Shown here piece after piece: positions 23,957-32,608 of a stretch of 64,000 bases of DNA. Every line of letters starts with the position of its first letter. Positions within the stretch are counted from its first letter, which is position 1. This DNA comes from Afipia sp. Root123D2 (GTDB taxonomy: Bacteria; Pseudomonadota; Alphaproteobacteria; Rhizobiales; Xanthobacteraceae): contig NZ_LMDP01000002.1 of the NCBI RefSeq assembly GCF_001425835.1, forward strand, positions 1 through 64,000, written 5' to 3'. The notes below the pieces were generated by a model. The model was not told the origin of the DNA, ran no database searches, and was given only the letters and a program-made list of their open reading frames with translations. The position numbers and the translations under genes are program-made.

Positions 23957-24712
23957 TCAGGCCTCAACCACGCGCTCGCTGAACACGCGGCGGCAATCCA
24001 TTTCATATTCCAGATCGACCACTGGCGGCCGGTTGAAATGCCAGGTCAGGCCCTGGTGAAATACGCCGCGCTTGGCCAGTTCGTTCTCAAGGAACGGGAA
24101 GATATCGTGAACCGTGTAAAGCTGCACTCCGGTGAGCTTGCTCCAGGTTCCGTCAAACGCGCCCATGCGGCGCTCCATTTCGCCCAGAACCCACTTTGCC
24201 TTTTCCAGCATGGCCGCAGGGCTTGTATCGCCGAGACGAATGGCGTGATCGCGATAGTCACCTTTGCCTTCCGGTGCTTCGCCGCTGCCCGCGACGACAA
24301 ACGAGTCCGGAGCGTTCGGGGCAACGATCGTATAGCAGAACGCGTGGAAGCTCGCCTCCGATGGCGGGCCGACCTTGGGACAGACGTTGCTGCGCGCGAC
24401 GGGATTCGCACCGCCCTTCAACAGGCCCCATTGATCGAGAACGCCGGTGTACTCCGCATTGAAACTCTTGAAGCCGCTTTCGGTGAACGGCGCCGGCGAA
24501 CGGAGCTCGCAGGCCGCGAATGCCGTCAGCGGACGGCCCGCGCCCTTGATAATCTCCGCGGCGCGCTCAAAGCCCTGTCGCAACGGCACAGGATTGGCGA
24601 ATCGCACCCGCTCGATGCTGAATCCCGGCAGTGCTCCGACGCCCGCGGAATACTGAGCGACGCCCGGGATAAACCTGTAGCCGCCGTTGGGGGCTTCAAC
24701 CGTTTTGGACAT
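23957..24712 (-). CDS. CnbZ-like protein (2-amino-5-chloromuconate deaminase family), RidA-type C-terminal region
   Basis: 251 residues, no signal peptide. The N-terminal half (APNGGYRFIPGVAQYSAGV, then GRPLTAFAACELRSP) matches my recollection of the CnbZ family, which deaminates 2-aminomuconates in aminophenol breakdown. The C-terminal half from about residue 160 reads like a RidA/YjgF domain: a helix ML.KAKWVLGEMERRM, GTWSKLTGVQLYTVHDIFPFL as strand-turn, and a closing VVDLEYEMDCRRV strand. It is the last gene of the HAAT transporter 2 operon, 60 bases after LivF. This suggests a nitrogen-containing imported substrate. The family call is from memory and could be a related uncharacterised protein. 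Confidence 0.6.
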   Translation of the reverse strand: MSKTVEAPNGGYRFIPGVAQYSAGVGALPGFSIERVRFANPVPLRQGFERAAEIIKGAGRPLTAFAACELRSPAPFTESGFKSFNAEYTGVLDQWGLLKGGANPVARSNVCPKVGPPSEASFHAFCYTIVAPNAPDSFVVAGSGEAPEGKGDYRDHAIRLGDTSPAAMLEKAKWVLGEMERRMGAFDGTWSKLTGVQLYTVHDIFPFLENELAKRGVFHQGLTWHFNRPPVVDLEYEMDCRRVFSERVVEA

Positions 24713-24772
24713 GATGGTTCTTTACCTCTTTTGATCTTACGGAGATTGGTGGTTCCGGGTCTCAAGGAAAGC

Positions 24773-25519
24773 CTAGCCCTTGAGAACGCCCAGATAGGCC
24801 TCGCCGATGATCGGGTCGGCGAGAAGGTCCTGTCCTGAACCGGACCTGACGATCCGGCCCATATCCATGACAAAGGCCGAATGACACAGATCCAGCGCGG
24901 TGATGACATCCTGCTCGACCAGCAGAATCGACATCCCTTCCGCGTTCAGCGCGCGCAGCGCAGCCACAAGCTGCTCGACAAGCAGCGGCGACAATCCAAG
25001 CGACAGCTCGTCGATCATCAGCAGCTTCGGCGCGCTCATCAGGCCGCGCCCGATCGCACACATCTGCTGCTCGCCGCCGGAGAGCGTGGCCGAGGCCTGG
25101 TTGCGCCGCTCGAACAGCTTCGGGAATGTCGCGTAGACACGATCGAGATCGCGCTTGAGCTCCGACGACGACACCTGTCGGGAATAAGCGCCCATCAACA
25201 GATTGTCCTCAATGCTCATCGCGCCGAACAGCCGCCGACCTTCCGGCACATGGACGATCCCATGCGAAAGAATTTCCGCCGCCGTCGCCTTGGAAAGATC
25301 ACGGCCATCGGACCGATAGGAGCCGGACTGAATCGGGATCAGGCCGGACAGCGCGCGCATCAATGTCGTTTTGCCGGCGCCGTTCGAGCCGATCAGAGCG
25401 GTGATCTCGCCGTTACGGACCACAAGATCAATGCCCCACAGCACCTGAACTTCGCCGTAACCGGCGCGCACACCCTGCAATTCGAGAATCGGAGTATCAG
25501 CCAGTTTGGTATCAGCCAT
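24773..25519 (-). CDS. HAAT transporter 2: LivF-type ATP-binding protein
   Basis: 248 residues. Walker A GSNGAGKTT near residues 42-50, signature LSGGEQQMCAIGRGL near 145, Walker B LLMIDELSLGLSP near 165 (Glu kept, the following Pro replaced by Leu). It overlaps the LivG stop by eight bases. Fifth gene of the leftward operon that ends with the CnbZ-like gene. Confidence 0.94.
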   Translation of the reverse strand: MADTKLADTPILELQGVRAGYGEVQVLWGIDLVVRNGEITALIGSNGAGKTTLMRALSGLIPIQSGSYRSDGRDLSKATAAEILSHGIVHVPEGRRLFGAMSIEDNLLMGAYSRQVSSSELKRDLDRVYATFPKLFERRNQASATLSGGEQQMCAIGRGLMSAPKLLMIDELSLGLSPLLVEQLVAALRALNAEGMSILLVEQDVITALDLCHSAFVMDMGRIVRSGSGQDLLADPIIGEAYLGVLKG

Positions 25520-26261
25520 GGGCGCCGGTCCTCTGCGCGTATTGCTGCCCCAGATAGGCCTCCACGACCAGCGGGTTTGTCATGACATCACGCGGCTGCC
25601 CGTCCGCAATCAACTGCCCGTTGTGCAGGACGACGATCCGCGAGCAAACGTTCAACACCACCTTCATCAGATGCTCGATCATGACGATGGTAATGCCGTT
25701 CGCCGCGAGCTGATGGATCAGTTTCGTCGCGCGCTCCACCTCGGCGCTGTTCAACCCGGCATTGACCTCATCCAGGAACAGCAGCTTCGGCCGCATCGCC
25801 AACGCCTTCGCCAATTCGAGGCGCTTGCGCATCGCCAGCGTCAGCGTTGCCGCAGGCTGTTCCGATTGAGCCTCGAGTCCGACGAATGCCAGATGCTGGC
25901 GAGCTTCTTCGCGCGCCGATTTCAGGCTCTCGCCACGTTGCGAGAACAACGCCGCTGCGGCCACATTATCGAGCGCGCTGAACTCGGCGAACGGCTGAAC
26001 GATCTGAAAGGTGCGCGACAATCCAAGCCGCGCCGACTGATAGGTTTTGACCCGCGTGATATCCTGTCCGTCGAATGTCACGGTGCCGGAGCTAGCCGGG
26101 GTCACGCCGGTGACGACGTTGACCAGCGTGGTCTTGCCCGCCCCGTTCGGCCCGATCAGGCCGAGCACCTCACCCTTGTTGACGTTGAGCGATACATCAC
26201 GCAACGCCTGCAGACCGCTGAAGCGGCGCGACACCGACTGAAGCCGAAGAATCTCAGACAT
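25512..26261 (-). CDS. HAAT transporter 2: LivG-type ATP-binding protein
   Basis: 249 residues. Walker A GPNGAGKTT near residues 37-45. The signature is non-canonical, LTLAMRKRLELAKAL, with Walker B LLFLDEVNAGLNSAE (Val-Asn instead of Pro-x), closely like transporter 1 LivG. Overlaps LivM by eight bases. It powers uptake together with LivF. Confidence 0.93.
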   Translation of the reverse strand: MSEILRLQSVSRRFSGLQALRDVSLNVNKGEVLGLIGPNGAGKTTLVNVVTGVTPASSGTVTFDGQDITRVKTYQSARLGLSRTFQIVQPFAEFSALDNVAAAALFSQRGESLKSAREEARQHLAFVGLEAQSEQPAATLTLAMRKRLELAKALAMRPKLLFLDEVNAGLNSAEVERATKLIHQLAANGITIVMIEHLMKVVLNVCSRIVVLHNGQLIADGQPRDVMTNPLVVEAYLGQQYAQRTGAHG

Positions 26262-27189
26262 TCTTCGCCCTCCGCGGAATAAGCCTGTCGCGCAGCGACA
26301 TCAGGCCATGCGGCAGGAACAGGAGCAGGACGACGATGAGAACGCCAAGAACACCGCTGTGGATCTGGATGTAGTTCCGCCAGACAACTTCTTCGAGGCC
26401 GAGATAGACGAACGCACCGACGAAGACGCCGAGCGGAGAACCGAGCCCGCCGATCAGCGCCATCACGATCGGCTTCACGGAATAAAGAATATCGAACACA
26501 TCCGACGGGTCGATATAGTGGACCCAGGCAGCATATACGCCGCCCGCCGCGCTGACGAAACAGGCAGAAAGGCCGAACGAAATACTCTTGTAGAGCGTGG
26601 TGTTGAGGCCGACCATATTGGCCGCGGTTTCGTTCTGCCGAATGCAGGAGAAACCGAAGCCGAGCTTTGAGATCGACACCAGGATCACCATTACCGCGGT
26701 CGTAAGCAATAACCCCCACATGACGTAGAAGAAGAACGTTGCATCCGCCATCACGCCGGCGCTTGCCGTCAGTGGAATATTCAGGCCCATGCCGCCGCCG
26801 GTCAGGTCAGTGGCATTGTTGACCAGCTCACGGAACACTTCGATCAGCGACAGGCTGGCGATCGCGAAATAATGTCCGCGCAAGCGAAGAAGCGCGGCGC
26901 CGAGCAGCGTCGCGAGCACGAACGACCCGATACCCGCGACCGGGATCGCAATCGCGAGCGGCACGCCGCGCGCCAGCAGCACGCCGGCGGTGTAGGCACC
27001 AAGACCGAAGAACGCCGCCGTCGCGAACGACGGATAGCCGGCAAGCCCCCCTACCACGTTCCACGACAGCGCCATGATCGCGTACATGCAGGCGATGGTG
27101 CCGAGCCTGAGCGCATAAGGCCCGCCAAACAGGGGCAATGCCGCGACGCAGGCGATCAGCGCCAGCAGGATGAGATTCGAGCGGGTCAT
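26254..27189 (-). CDS. HAAT transporter 2: LivM-type permease
   Basis: 311 residues, inner membrane. Motifs: GGLAGYPSFATAAFFGLGAY near residues 48-67 (Pro replaces the usual Ser-x-Gly), RGHYFAIASLSLIEVFRELV near 104 and GGLGSPLGVFVGAFVYLGLEE near 250. Ends with FLPHGLMSLRDRLIPRR. Four-base overlap with LivH. Confidence 0.93.
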   Translation of the reverse strand: MTRSNLILLALIACVAALPLFGGPYALRLGTIACMYAIMALSWNVVGGLAGYPSFATAAFFGLGAYTAGVLLARGVPLAIAIPVAGIGSFVLATLLGAALLRLRGHYFAIASLSLIEVFRELVNNATDLTGGGMGLNIPLTASAGVMADATFFFYVMWGLLLTTAVMVILVSISKLGFGFSCIRQNETAANMVGLNTTLYKSISFGLSACFVSAAGGVYAAWVHYIDPSDVFDILYSVKPIVMALIGGLGSPLGVFVGAFVYLGLEEVVWRNYIQIHSGVLGVLIVVLLLFLPHGLMSLRDRLIPRRAKNV

Positions 27190-28052
27190 TCGAAACCCTT
27201 TCGGCCGAGCAGTCCCTGAGGTCTCAGGATCAGGAACACAATCAGCAGCACGAATGATAGCGTCGTCGCATGCGCAGGCCCGATCATCGCCGAGCCGATG
27301 CCTTCAATCAGCGCCAGCAAAATTCCTCCAGCCAGCGCACCCGATACGCTCCCCAAACCGCCGAGGACGCAGACCACGAAGGCCTTGCCGAGATAAGCCG
27401 TGGAGGTCAGCGGCGAGATCGGGAAAATCAGCGCCATCAGCACGCCGGCGCATCCCGCGAGCGCCGCGCCCAGTCCGAACGCGATCGCATAGATCGAATT
27501 GACATCGACGCCCATCAGCACCGCGGCATCCCGATCGAGCCGGACCGCAACGATCGCGCGGCCGACGCGAAGGCGGCGCAGGATCAGATACAGAACACCC
27601 GTGAGCGCCAGCGCTGCGACAGTAGCGATCAGACGGTCGACCGGAACGACGACATCGAAAATCGAGATCGAACCCATCGGCGGCGTCAGCGTCAGCTTCC
27701 GGTAGTCGGCCTTGAAAAAGTAGATCATCGCATTGTTCAGGATCAAATCGAGCCCGAACGTCAGTGTCAGCGTGACCAGCACCGGCGCCGCGATCACCCT
27801 GTTGAGAATGAGGCGCTGCATCACGTAGCCGAAGACGAAGAACAGCGGCGCCGCGATCGCCAGCGCGTACCACGGCGAAATGCCGAAGGACTGATACAAT
27901 CCCCACGCCACATAGGCGCCGAGGACGATGAACGAGCCGTGGATCAGGTTGATGACGTTAAGAACGCCCCAAACCAGCGAGAACCCGATCGCGATGCAAG
28001 CATAAAGACAGCCCAGCACCAACGCGTTGATCAGTATCTGGGCCGCAAGCAT
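27186..28052 (-). CDS. HAAT transporter 2: LivH-type permease
   Basis: 288 residues, inner membrane. Typical start (ALVLGCLYACIAIGFSLVWGVLNVINLIHGSFIVLGAY), GGLGSVSGALAGGILLALIEGIG near 230 and terminal LRPQGLLGRKGFE. Its start lies 32 bases after the stop of the binding-protein gene. Confidence 0.94.
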   Translation of the reverse strand: MLAAQILINALVLGCLYACIAIGFSLVWGVLNVINLIHGSFIVLGAYVAWGLYQSFGISPWYALAIAAPLFFVFGYVMQRLILNRVIAAPVLVTLTLTFGLDLILNNAMIYFFKADYRKLTLTPPMGSISIFDVVVPVDRLIATVAALALTGVLYLILRRLRVGRAIVAVRLDRDAAVLMGVDVNSIYAIAFGLGAALAGCAGVLMALIFPISPLTSTAYLGKAFVVCVLGGLGSVSGALAGGILLALIEGIGSAMIGPAHATTLSFVLLIVFLILRPQGLLGRKGFE

Positions 28053-28084
28053 GTCGGGTTCTCGCCTTCTGTCTGCGGGTTACG

Positions 28085-29299
28085 TCACTGCACGCCGAGC
28101 TTGAATTCGCCCTGCTTGATGATGTCCGGCGACAGAACGACAGCCTTGCCGCCCTGAAGCTGGAACACCGGTGGTTCGAGCGAATTGATCTGGCCGGTCG
28201 TGCCGAATTTGACCGGACCCCAGAACGTCATGACGTCCGTGGCCGCCAGCGCGTCACGCACCTTGTCCTTATCGAGCGAGCCGGCCTTTTCGATCGCCAT
28301 CTGGAACAGCGCACCCGAGACCGATGCCGAAGCCTGCGCGTAATCAGGTTCCGATTTGAACTTCTCGCGGAACAGTTTCACGTAGTTCGCGGTGGTGCCG
28401 AAGATATCCTTGCCCTGATACTGTGCAGCAGGATGCCACCACGCAGCACTGGTGATGTTTTCGCCTGACGGACCAGCCGCATCGATGAATTCCTGATAGG
28501 CTGGCCCCGCGATCATCGAAACGACATCAGCCTTGATCTGCTGATCAGACATCTGCTTGCGGACGAGCAGAAGATCATTGATGTAGCCGGTGACGAAAAT
28601 CCACTGTGGCGACAACGATTTGATCTGCGACAGCGTCGCGGAGTGATCCAGCGTGCCGATGGCATACTTCTCGAAGTAGACAACATCGAATCCATTGGTC
28701 TTCGCCGACTTCTCCATCTCCTGCGCGATCGCGAGCGGGAACAGGTCGTTGCGCGCGAGGATCGCTATCTTCTTCACGTTCGGCGCCTTCGCCTTGACCA
28801 TTTTGGTCAGCGGCGTGGTCAGGGTATCGTTGGGCGTAAAGGTCCCGAACAAATATTTGTAACCCTGGTCGTAAACCTGGGCCGACGATGCTGTCGAGGC
28901 GATGGTCGGCATCTTGTAACGCTCGGACACGCTGCTCGCGGCCTTGGCCGCACCTGAGCCGAACGGACTGAACAGGAAGTTGACCCCGTTCTGGGTGATC
29001 ATCTGCTCGGTGGTCTGAACAGCGCGCGGCGTATTCGACTGATAATCCGAATAAACGATCTCGACCTTGTACTTCTTGCCACCGACCGCGATGCCGCCGG
29101 CCTTGTTGACCTGCTCGGCCCACAGATCATAGCCCTGCTGCTGCTTGATGGCTTCGGGCGCCAGCGGACCCGTCAACGGGAGCGGCGCACCAAACTTGAT
29201 GACGTCCTGCGCGAGAGCGCCGGACGCAGATAACGCCAAGCCCGCCGCGACAAGAAGCGAGTTCGACATACGCGCGTAACGGGTCAGAAAACGGGCCAT
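28085..29299 (-). CDS. HAAT transporter 2: branched-chain-type substrate-binding protein
   Basis: 404 residues, Peripla_BP_6. The signal peptide runs to about residue 31 (GALA-Q), then VIKFGAPLPLTGPLAPE. The ATG at 29299 is preceded by GGAGGATC; the in-frame extension to 29347 is not favoured. First gene of the leftward operon binding protein-LivH-LivM-LivG-LivF-CnbZ-like. A LysR gene is divergent. The mature lobe keeps a PFGSGAAKAASSVSERYKMP loop, common in binding proteins for amide- or amino-acid-like ligands; the ligand is unknown. Confidence 0.92.
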   Translation of the reverse strand: MARFLTRYARMSNSLLVAAGLALSASGALAQDVIKFGAPLPLTGPLAPEAIKQQQGYDLWAEQVNKAGGIAVGGKKYKVEIVYSDYQSNTPRAVQTTEQMITQNGVNFLFSPFGSGAAKAASSVSERYKMPTIASTASSAQVYDQGYKYLFGTFTPNDTLTTPLTKMVKAKAPNVKKIAILARNDLFPLAIAQEMEKSAKTNGFDVVYFEKYAIGTLDHSATLSQIKSLSPQWIFVTGYINDLLLVRKQMSDQQIKADVVSMIAGPAYQEFIDAAGPSGENITSAAWWHPAAQYQGKDIFGTTANYVKLFREKFKSEPDYAQASASVSGALFQMAIEKAGSLDKDKVRDALAATDVMTFWGPVKFGTTGQINSLEPPVFQLQGGKAVVLSPDIIKQGEFKLGVQ

Positions 29300-29471
29300 C
29301 TTCGGGATCCTCCATCCAGGTCGGCGCATTGCTTGCGGCAAAAGCATGTCAAATTCGAAAATCGATTAAAAGCGTTGAAATTCGAAGCGAGCGATCTCAA
29401 TATTAGAACGTTGTGCAACGCAGCGATCACTTTTTCATCTTACCTGCGAAGCCCCCAAGGAGCTGAAAGAA
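29300..29471. promoter_or_regulatory. Divergent control region, HAAT transporter 2 and LysR
   Basis: 172 bases. AAATTCGAA occurs twice (29351-29359 and 29378-29386), start to start 27 bases, each with the TTCGAA palindrome; further right lies CGTTG-TG-CAACG (29409-29420). The repeats are on the transporter side and are good candidates for the divergent LysR protein. Confidence 0.5.
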
Positions 29472-30374
29472 ATGATTGAATCGACCGCCATCAGATATTT
29501 CCGCGAGGTGACCGCGCGCGGTTCGATTAAACAAGCGGCAGAATCGCTGCGGATTGCCCCCAGCGCCATCAGCCGGCAGATTCAAGGACTCGAGGATGAG
29601 CTGTCGACGAAACTGTTCGAGCGCGGCGCGCGCGGCATGAGGCTGACCGATGCCGGCCACCTGCTCTACCGTTATGCACAGGAAAACCAAACTCAGCTCG
29701 ATCGAATCCGCACGCAGGTCGAGGAATTCGGTTCGCTTCAGCGCGGCCATGTGAGAATCGCGACCGTCGAAGGATTGCTAGCGAGCTTCCTGCTGGATTT
29801 CATCGTCGATCTCGCCCGGGAGCATCCCGGCATTTCAACATCCGTCACAGCGGTTGGGTCCCGCGATGTCGCGGACATGATCAGCCGGCACGAGGCTGAC
29901 CTCGGTCTGGTGTTCGGCCGGGCGCCGCGTCGCGACCTGATCGAGCTAGCCCGGATGCGCCAGTCGCTGTGCCTGATGGTGTCGCCGCATCACAATCTTG
30001 CAGGCAAGAACTATTGTACGGTCAAGGATCTCGCGGGATTGAGTGTGGTTCTCCCTGACCCGTCCTTCGGCATCCGTCAGGAAATCGACCGTGTTTGCGC
30101 GCAAGCAAATGTCCGGCTCGAATTATGCAACGAGACCAATTCGCTCGCATTCGCGCGTTCGATCGTCGCCCAGACCGGCCTTGGCACCTTCCTGCCACGC
30201 GAGGCGGCAATGCCCGAACTAATCGCCGGAACGCTGATCGCCATCCCGCTTCAGGACAAGCGACTAGAAGCAACGCAAGTCACGCTGGTTCAACTCGCAT
30301 CGAGGAACACTTCGTCGTCCAGCGCCCGGATCGCTCAACGGCTCATCGCGTGCATGAAGGACCGCAGCGATTGA
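29472..30374 (+). CDS. LysR family transcriptional regulator
   Basis: 300 residues. Helix-turn-helix at residues 1-60: AIRYFREVTARGSIKQAAES then APSAISRQIQGLEDEL; effector domain from about 90 (RIATVEGLLASFLLDFIVDL). AAGGAG lies ten bases before the ATG. Divergent from transporter 2, so it probably senses the transported compound or a product and controls that operon. No close downstream partner on its own strand. Confidence 0.93.
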   Translation: MIESTAIRYFREVTARGSIKQAAESLRIAPSAISRQIQGLEDELSTKLFERGARGMRLTDAGHLLYRYAQENQTQLDRIRTQVEEFGSLQRGHVRIATVEGLLASFLLDFIVDLAREHPGISTSVTAVGSRDVADMISRHEADLGLVFGRAPRRDLIELARMRQSLCLMVSPHHNLAGKNYCTVKDLAGLSVVLPDPSFGIRQEIDRVCAQANVRLELCNETNSLAFARSIVAQTGLGTFLPREAAMPELIAGTLIAIPLQDKRLEATQVTLVQLASRNTSSSSARIAQRLIACMKDRSD

Positions 30375-30377
30375 AAG

Positions 30378-31160
30378 CTAGAACACGCTATAACCGCCGT
30401 CGATGACGATACAATCCGCAGTGTGATAAGCGGACGCACCGCTCATGAGATAGACGGCGATACCGCCGAAGTCTTCCGGCCTGGCAAACCGGCGCAGCGG
30501 AATACGCGGCACCGCGTTGGCCATGAACTTGTCGTTTGACTGAAGACCCTCCGTCATTTCGGTATCGACCCAGCCCGGCAAAATCGCATTCGCCGTGATG
30601 CCAAACCGGGCGTGTTCGACCGCAAGCGCTTGCATGACGGAATTCACCGCAGCCTTGGACGCGGCGTAATGTTCGTTGCGCGCCGTACCAAAGAGCGTGG
30701 CCATGCTCGACGTCGCGACCAGGCGTCCGAACTTGTCACCGTGCGATGCACGTTCGATCATATGACGTGCGATCGGCTGAAGCGCATGAAATACACCGTC
30801 CAGATTCACCGAGAACATGCGCCGCCAGTCTTCCGGGGTCCTGTCGATAAAAGCATGGCGCCCGCCGCCGCCGATTCCCGCATTGGCAAAACATCCGTCG
30901 ATCCGGCCAAACTGATCGAGCGTCGCCTGCGTCGCGCGATCAGCCTGGATACGATCCGAAACATCGCAAACCAGCGTCTGAACTCGCCCGCCCGCATCCT
31001 TGATTGACGCCTCTGCCGCAGCATTCTTGTCAGCATTGCGGCCCCAGATCGACACGGCACAGCCATGCCGGGCCAACGCCTGCGCCATTCCCAGGCCGAT
31101 GCCGCCGTTACCGCCGGTAATCACTGCTACGCGGTTACTCAAATCAAACATGGACGTCAT
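30378..31160 (-). CDS. Short-chain dehydrogenase/reductase (SDR)
   Basis: 260 residues of classical SDR. Cofactor motif VAVITGGNGGIGLGMAQAL (Gly-rich, residues 12-30), NAG motif in CFANAGIGGG near 91, catalytic Ser in LVATSSMATLFG near 146 and Tyr-x-x-x-Lys in HYAASKAAV near 160. It oxidises an alcohol or reduces a ketone with NAD(P). The ATG at 31160 has GGGAGAC upstream; a GTG at 31175 is also in frame. Converges with the LysR gene (three-base gap). Confidence 0.92.
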   Translation of the reverse strand: MTSMFDLSNRVAVITGGNGGIGLGMAQALARHGCAVSIWGRNADKNAAAEASIKDAGGRVQTLVCDVSDRIQADRATQATLDQFGRIDGCFANAGIGGGGRHAFIDRTPEDWRRMFSVNLDGVFHALQPIARHMIERASHGDKFGRLVATSSMATLFGTARNEHYAASKAAVNSVMQALAVEHARFGITANAILPGWVDTEMTEGLQSNDKFMANAVPRIPLRRFARPEDFGGIAVYLMSGASAYHTADCIVIDGGYSVF

Positions 31161-31371
31161 CGGTGTCTCCCACACAGGTTTTCAATAGCCGGATCGACGA
31201 ATCCATCCCGCAGATCAGGCGACAACGGACGACATCATAGCCTTGCCTCCGGCGACGTGTCTGCGGTCAATCGGCCTTGTTTCACACTCCTGAAAACACT
31301 CACCCATGATCCTGAATGTTAGCTACCAGCATGTGCATCGAATAGTCTCACGTGACCAAGGAGAAACGAAA
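31161..31371. promoter_or_regulatory. Divergent promoter region, SDR and OYE2
   Basis: 211 bases between divergent genes, no protein-coding signal. AAGGAG immediately before 31372 is the OYE ribosome binding site. I see no clear symmetric operator. Confidence 0.4.
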
Positions 31372-32541
31372 ATGAAAAACACACTGCTGTTTTCACCGAT
31401 GCAGCTTCGGGATCTCGAACTGAAGAACCGCATCGTGGTTGCACCGATGCATCAGTACTCCGCCGAAAAGGGCTTCCCAACCAACTGGCATCTGGTCAAT
31501 GCCGGCAAATTCGCCGCCGGTGGCGCGGGGCTGGTGATTGTCGAATCCACCAAGGTCGAGCGTCGCGGCTGCGGAACGCTCGGCGACCTCGGCATATGGG
31601 ACGACAAATTCATTGAGCCGCTCGCCAACATCGCGCGTTTCATCAAGGCCAACGGCGCTGCCGCAGGCATTCAGCTCGGCCACACCGGCCGCAAGGGCAA
31701 AAGCAGGCGGCCATGGGAAGGCGACGGCCCTCTCTCCGCCGAAGCTCTCGCCGAGGTGGAAGACCTGAAGGATTGGGACATCATCGCGCCAAGCGCCCTT
31801 CCCTTCGGCGAAGGCTGGACCCAGCCACGCGCGCTCGAGCGCAGCGAAATACCCGGTGCCATCGATGCATGGGGCAAGGCGGCCGCACGCGCCGACCGCG
31901 CCGGCTTCGACACGCTCGAAATTCACGGCGCCCACGGCTACCTGATCCACGAATTCCTGTCGCCGGAAGCAAACCAGCGAACCGACGATTACGGCGGGTC
32001 GGAACAAAACCGAATGCGTTTCGCGATCGAGGTCGTCGAATCGATCCGTGCCCATTGGCCGCAATCCAAGCCGCTGTTCATGCGGCTGTCGATCGAGGAT
32101 GAGGCTGGTTGGGGTCCCGCCGAAAATGTGCGGCTGGCGAAAATTCTCAAGACGAAGGGCGTCGACGTCATCGATTGCAGCACCGGCGGCCTGAACAGCA
32201 AGATCCCGAATTTCTTCCGGCTCAACGAATACGGCTATCAGGTGCAGTTCGCCGACCGGATCAAGCGCGAAGCCGACATCATGACAATGGCGGTCGGGCT
32301 CATTATCCATGGCGACCAGGCCGAGACCATCCTGCAGAGCAAGCAGGCTGACCTCGTCGCGGTCGGTCGCGAATTTCTGAACAATCCGAATTGGGCAATG
32401 GACGCGGCGCAGAAGCTCGGCGTCGATCCGACGTTCAGCCAGGCGCCCCAGCAATTCGGCTTTTGGCTTGCCAAACGCGCCCGGCGCGGATTCGGTGGCA
32501 ACCCATCCACCTGGCAAAACGGCATCGCCGCCGACAAATAA
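31372..32541 (+). CDS. NADH:flavin oxidoreductase / Old Yellow Enzyme family (second copy)
   Basis: 389 residues, FMN-dependent barrel. HGAHGY (His185, His188, Tyr190) followed by LIHEFLSPEANQRTDDYGG marks the active site. At the place of the flavin-tuning Cys of YqjM/XenA there is His27 (APMHQY). Paralogue of the OYE at 4591-5724, with the same order of motifs and a similar start (LRDLELKNR). AAGGAGAAACGAAAATG gives a firm start; the frame opening at 31306 is an extension. It stands alone on its strand, ending at a strong hairpin. Confidence 0.92.
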   Translation: MKNTLLFSPMQLRDLELKNRIVVAPMHQYSAEKGFPTNWHLVNAGKFAAGGAGLVIVESTKVERRGCGTLGDLGIWDDKFIEPLANIARFIKANGAAAGIQLGHTGRKGKSRRPWEGDGPLSAEALAEVEDLKDWDIIAPSALPFGEGWTQPRALERSEIPGAIDAWGKAAARADRAGFDTLEIHGAHGYLIHEFLSPEANQRTDDYGGSEQNRMRFAIEVVESIRAHWPQSKPLFMRLSIEDEAGWGPAENVRLAKILKTKGVDVIDCSTGGLNSKIPNFFRLNEYGYQVQFADRIKREADIMTMAVGLIIHGDQAETILQSKQADLVAVGREFLNNPNWAMDAAQKLGVDPTFSQAPQQFGFWLAKRARRGFGGNPSTWQNGIAADK

Positions 32542-32560
32542 GAAACCGAAAAACACAAAC

Positions 32561-32600
32561 GAAAACGCCGGTGCCTTCGCAAGAAAGCACCGGCGTTTTC
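32561..32600. terminator. Strong bidirectional terminator
   Basis: Perfect 14-bp stem GAAAACGCCGGTGC / GCACCGGCGTTTTC with a 12-base loop. The arms begin and end with A/T runs that serve as T-tails in either direction, between the convergent OYE2 and amidohydrolase genes. Confidence 0.85.
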
Positions 32601-32608
32601 TAACGCTG

